This document shows, in pieces, positions 60,855-64,000 of a stretch of 64,000 bases of DNA. Location: positions 16,833,809 to 16,897,808 of the forward strand of contig OX424559.1 of NCBI GenBank assembly GCA_949152475.1. Reading direction: 5' to 3'. Within the stretch, counting starts at the first letter, position 1, and every line of letters begins with the position of its first letter. This DNA is from Terebella lapidaria. Its lineage: Eukaryota > Annelida > Polychaeta > Terebellida > Terebellidae. Under the pieces are notes generated by a model. That model was given only the letters and a program-made list of their open reading frames with translations, was not told the DNA's origin and did no database searches. The position numbers and the translations under genes were made by a program.

Positions 60855-63210
60855 ATGGATAGCGCGTCCGGATTTTCCTGCGTTATCTCCTGCAATGGAA
60901 CGCACTGTGCTGGTGGTGCCTTAGGTAGGCCATAGCATAAAGATAATTGTATACAAGTGAATCTTCGATCATTAGCAGTTAGAACCAAATACTGAAATAG
61001 CAAGTCATATACATGTAAACCTTGTTCGTTTCACGTCACTAGGCCTGAGAGAATTTATAGCGCGAACCGACCCCACCTCATCCGAGCATAACTATGTGGT
61101 CTTCATCGTCGCCTGCACCAGTTTCCTCACATTGGTCATGACGACTGTGACATGCCTCATCCTGCTGCGGCTTTGTCGCCGGGGCGAGTATAAGGGCCAC
61201 GAGCAGGCGGCCGAGACTGGCCGAGACACGGGCGAGCCTCCAGAACTGGACCCACGCCGCCCCCCGCATTGGGACACGCGCCGCACTCGGGTTATCCAAA
61301 GTGGGTTCTATGCTAAGATTGACTCCAGCGAAATGGAGCAAAGCTCTGGGACGTATGTCCCACCTGACTTCCAGGATGTCGTTATGATTCTTGACTCGGA
61401 TATGGAGTCTGACGGGGAGTGTGAATGTCGTCAGCCATCGGATCTTGTTCGCCACGCTCCAGGATCCCCGCGATATGTGGACCACCCGAAGTCACTTGCT
61501 CAGTACGAGAACCTTCCACCAGACCAAGCTTGGAGCTCCCTCAGGAGCCACTCACATACTTCTCGACCAAATTCTGGCACCAGGCGCACAGGCGTCAGTG
61601 ACGCTGTAGACCGCCGCTCCACGGCCATGGACAGAGAGAGTCTAGATATAGAGATCCCACTCATGGAGCACCATGGAACAAAAGGCCAAAGAGCTCGCAG
61701 TACAGCTGACCGTCCAACCTCGAGCCTGAGTTACTTGGTACCCGAGAATCCAGAGATGGGCTACCTGTCTCCCGCGGCGGCGATAGCCAGCCTAGACGAC
61801 GGGTACCTTGTGCCACAGAACGAGGACTCTGGTTACTTGACTCCCCAAGAACAGATGGTCTGCGGTCCGTCATCCACTCGCACTTCCCCAAGAGCCACTT
61901 CGGGAAACCGTGACGCCAAAGGTGGCGAGAGGTCTGTTCAAACCCCTGCCTCACCACGTGAATACAACAGACTAGGACAGAAACGTCAGTGTTATAGCAT
62001 GGTGTCTGGGTACATCCGAAAGACACCACCACATTCTGACTTGCGGAGTCGTAAACACAATGGGAAAGAAACTGTTCCACTGCAGAGGGATGTCAGTTGT
62101 TCATCACCAAATGGAAATACTGGTTTCCAGAAAGTTATTCTGCTAAAGAAAAGAAAACATGTTCCCAGTGTCAGGCTTTCGAGTGGAATTGCATCACGCT
62201 CAGATAGAGAACAAACGAATTGTCACGGAAGCATCAGAACCCAAGCCAAAGAGGCTGAGACGAACAGCCAGCTGTCCAGAACTCAGTCTGAGCGAGCCTC
62301 TGGTCAATCATCGCCTATGACAGGGGTGAGACCTAGACCGTTGACAGTACAACCAAGCACAAGAGAGACAAAGCACAAACAACAAGACCGAACTCCGAGT
62401 ATCATCGTCACATCTGACAAGTCAAGTCTCGGGAGCAACTCGCCTCAGGTGCTGAAGAAAAACACTGAAAGGACGGTACCATCAGCCGCACAATACAATA
62501 CAGCTGATTCCCAGATACCAGAGAGCGAGACTGATATATCGTCCACATCATCAGCCCAGGATCTTTGCCCAGACACAATGCCGCAGCGAGGGAGAACTGG
62601 CAGTTGGAAGGTTCCAAGGAATACCCCGATAGAAAACACAGCGATGTACTCGCTGCGACGTGCATCTTTCCACAACAGGACTTCGAAACAGAAGCTCCCT
62701 GCAGAAGAAAGACGATCACTGCCAGTGTTCTCCACTTTCAAACCGGAGCTTGTGACTAGATCCACCGACCAGCCAGACTCTGTGTTGACGACTAACTCCA
62801 AGGAAGGTGCCAGTTCCGTTGGTGAGACACCTGTTGGACTTGCCGTTACAGACTCACAAGACATCGTGGAGCCGGCTAGTCCCACGTACATGTGTATGTC
62901 AGGCCTAGGTGCCGCTAGAGTCACCGACACCATACCTATGGTCCCTTTGGAGCGTGCGGCCCGGCCTGAGGAAGGCAGCGTTCGGTCAGTACCAGCTACT
63001 CCACAATCCCGGCGCTCAACGGAGCCTGATCTAACCACAGGAGCCAGAAGGGTGCAGAACTCGTCGGCCCCCAAGGACCAGCACGTGGACACGAGGAAGG
63101 CACAAAGTCTACCGGGAACTCCCCGTCTGTCTATCCGTGCCAAGCCACCAGAACAGGAACCAGAGTACGCTAACATGGAAGTGGACTCAATTCACAACTG
63201 GCGTGTCTGA
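60855..63210 (+). CDS. Single-pass membrane protein with a long tyrosine-motif cytoplasmic tail (family not recognised)
   Basis: Coding exons 60855-60924 and 61043-63210; 745 residues; the junction keeps frame (donor gtaggc, acceptor cactag). I chose ATG 60855 because the frame has no earlier ATG in the candidate upstream exon. A short Cys-containing N-terminus (Cys9, 13, 18; NGT at 14-16) precedes one membrane segment at about 42-65, then basic RLCRR, so the tail of about 680 residues should be cytoplasmic. The tail is rich in Ser, Thr, Pro and Arg and looks disordered. Tyrosine motifs: YVPP (128), YENL (178), YLVP (254), YLSP (264), YLVP (278), YLTP (288), YMCM (639, a PI3K p85-type YxxM) and YANM (732). 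No kinase or other folded domain is seen. A phosphotyrosine scaffold or receptor-like role is inference. AATAAA is at 63608. More upstream exons cannot be excluded. Confidence 0.75.
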
Positions 63211-64000
63211 CGTGACGTCGCCAATTACAAATTACAAATGATGCGTGTGACGTCACAACTCCGAGTATTAATATCATACTAGGGACAAAAAAAAATGTCC
63301 CGATTTCGTTGATAGTTCGGGATTTGTGTTACGTCAGATCAACTGCCGTTAATCAAATATGTCACACAATTGACATAGGGGCCTACTTACCGGTAGCTTA
63401 AATTTCTTGGTTAATTAAAGCTTTAATTTCTTGGGTGTAAAAAAAAGGTTAATTAGTATCAAGCTGATGAACTCGACTCAAACCAGTGTAAAATTCTGCT
63501 GCAAACGGAATAATCATCCACGACAATCCAATAATCCAAAACTGGACTTCGTGTGACTTTTGATAATATTAATATTTATCATTCAATCGTACATGTTATT
63601 GGGTTATAATAAAGTATTGCAGGAGCGTGATACTCGTACCAAGAAGTTATAAACGAAGCAATATATCGAAGGTAAACTGATAACTCCTATCATGTGACAC
63701 ATGTAAGCACAGAGCATGCTTCACGACATACAAGAGGACAGCGAATAATGCTTCGGAATTTGACTGTAATTAACTTTAACGAGATTCTGCACACGGAAGT
63801 TGCGTTTGTAACTGGGTTCGCAATTATGACATGTCCCTGAGCAGATATGAATGGACAATATGATGTATGTAAACTTTTGGTATACTCATTTGTTTACAGA
63901 TCATATGAGGTTACATTATCGGATAATATTAATTAAAACAAACTCTATCTTAACTGGATGGTTAATATGACATGTTATTGTTGCTCATCGCTATGTAAAT
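63211..64000 (+). other. 3' UTR of the membrane protein gene and flank
   Basis: It follows the TGA at 63208-63210. AATAAA at 63608-63613 would give a 3' UTR of about 420 bases. A small repeat (ttaatttcttgg twice near 63404 and 63423) is noted. No further gene is seen before the window ends. Confidence 0.5.

Overview
The window is animal (metazoan) nuclear DNA: genes are split into short exons by GT-AG introns, intergenic space is AT-rich and crowded with short inverted-repeat elements, minisatellites and LINE/SINE remnants, and the protein families are animal ones. Gene content and repeat style suggest a marine invertebrate (an invertebrate deuterostome such as a lancelet or hemichordate, or a lophotrochozoan). 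The sequence alone does not let me name the species. All gene models come from reading splice sites and frame by eye; every exon junction quoted keeps frame.

Layout. (1) 1.5-14.0 kb, plus strand: a complete Na+/K+-ATPase alpha subunit gene, 18 coding exons, with two alternative first coding exons (1517 and 5965). (2) 17.9-21.5 kb, minus strand, convergent with it: a complete 8-exon DHHC palmitoyltransferase of the Dnz1/ZDHHC3-7-like type. (3) Three paralogous secreted lipase genes of the pancreatic-lipase/phospholipase-A1 family: A (23.4-26.4 kb, plus), B (31.8-34.9 kb, minus) and C (48.1-52.3 kb, minus). They are 324-325 residues long, share exon sizes (44, 162, 106, about 250, 302 and about 110 nt), and keep the Ser-Asp-His triad, but the lid is reduced to four residues and there is no PLAT domain. 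(4) 37.9-40.2 kb, minus strand: a two-exon rhodopsin-class GPCR lying between lipases B and C. (5) 60.9-63.2 kb, plus strand: a 745-residue single-pass membrane protein whose long cytoplasmic tail carries four YLxP motifs and a YMCM motif. I do not recognise its family.

The most unusual structure is in the lipase genes. In all three, the intron before exon 2 is filled with tandem copies of its own 3' splice junction (branch-point-like CTGAC, TTACAG and the start of exon 2). In A and C these form an exact 39-bp array in register with the real splice site, next to longer, decayed partial copies of exon 2. Gene B has a similar array at its last splice acceptor. The arrays could act as decoy acceptors, or record repeated local duplication around splice junctions.

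The intergenic regions hold many non-autonomous elements: a Drosophila-FB-like foldback whose arms are tandem 21-bp palindromes (43-44.2 kb), a 1.3-kb TA-flanked inverted-repeat element (46.6-47.9 kb), an 8-bp-TSD hAT-type MITE (41.9 kb), three copies of one TA-flanked MITE, a composite element with a 135-bp internal satellite (27.7 and 45 kb, opposite orientations), a tRNA-derived SINE (54.6 kb) and several LINE 3' tails.
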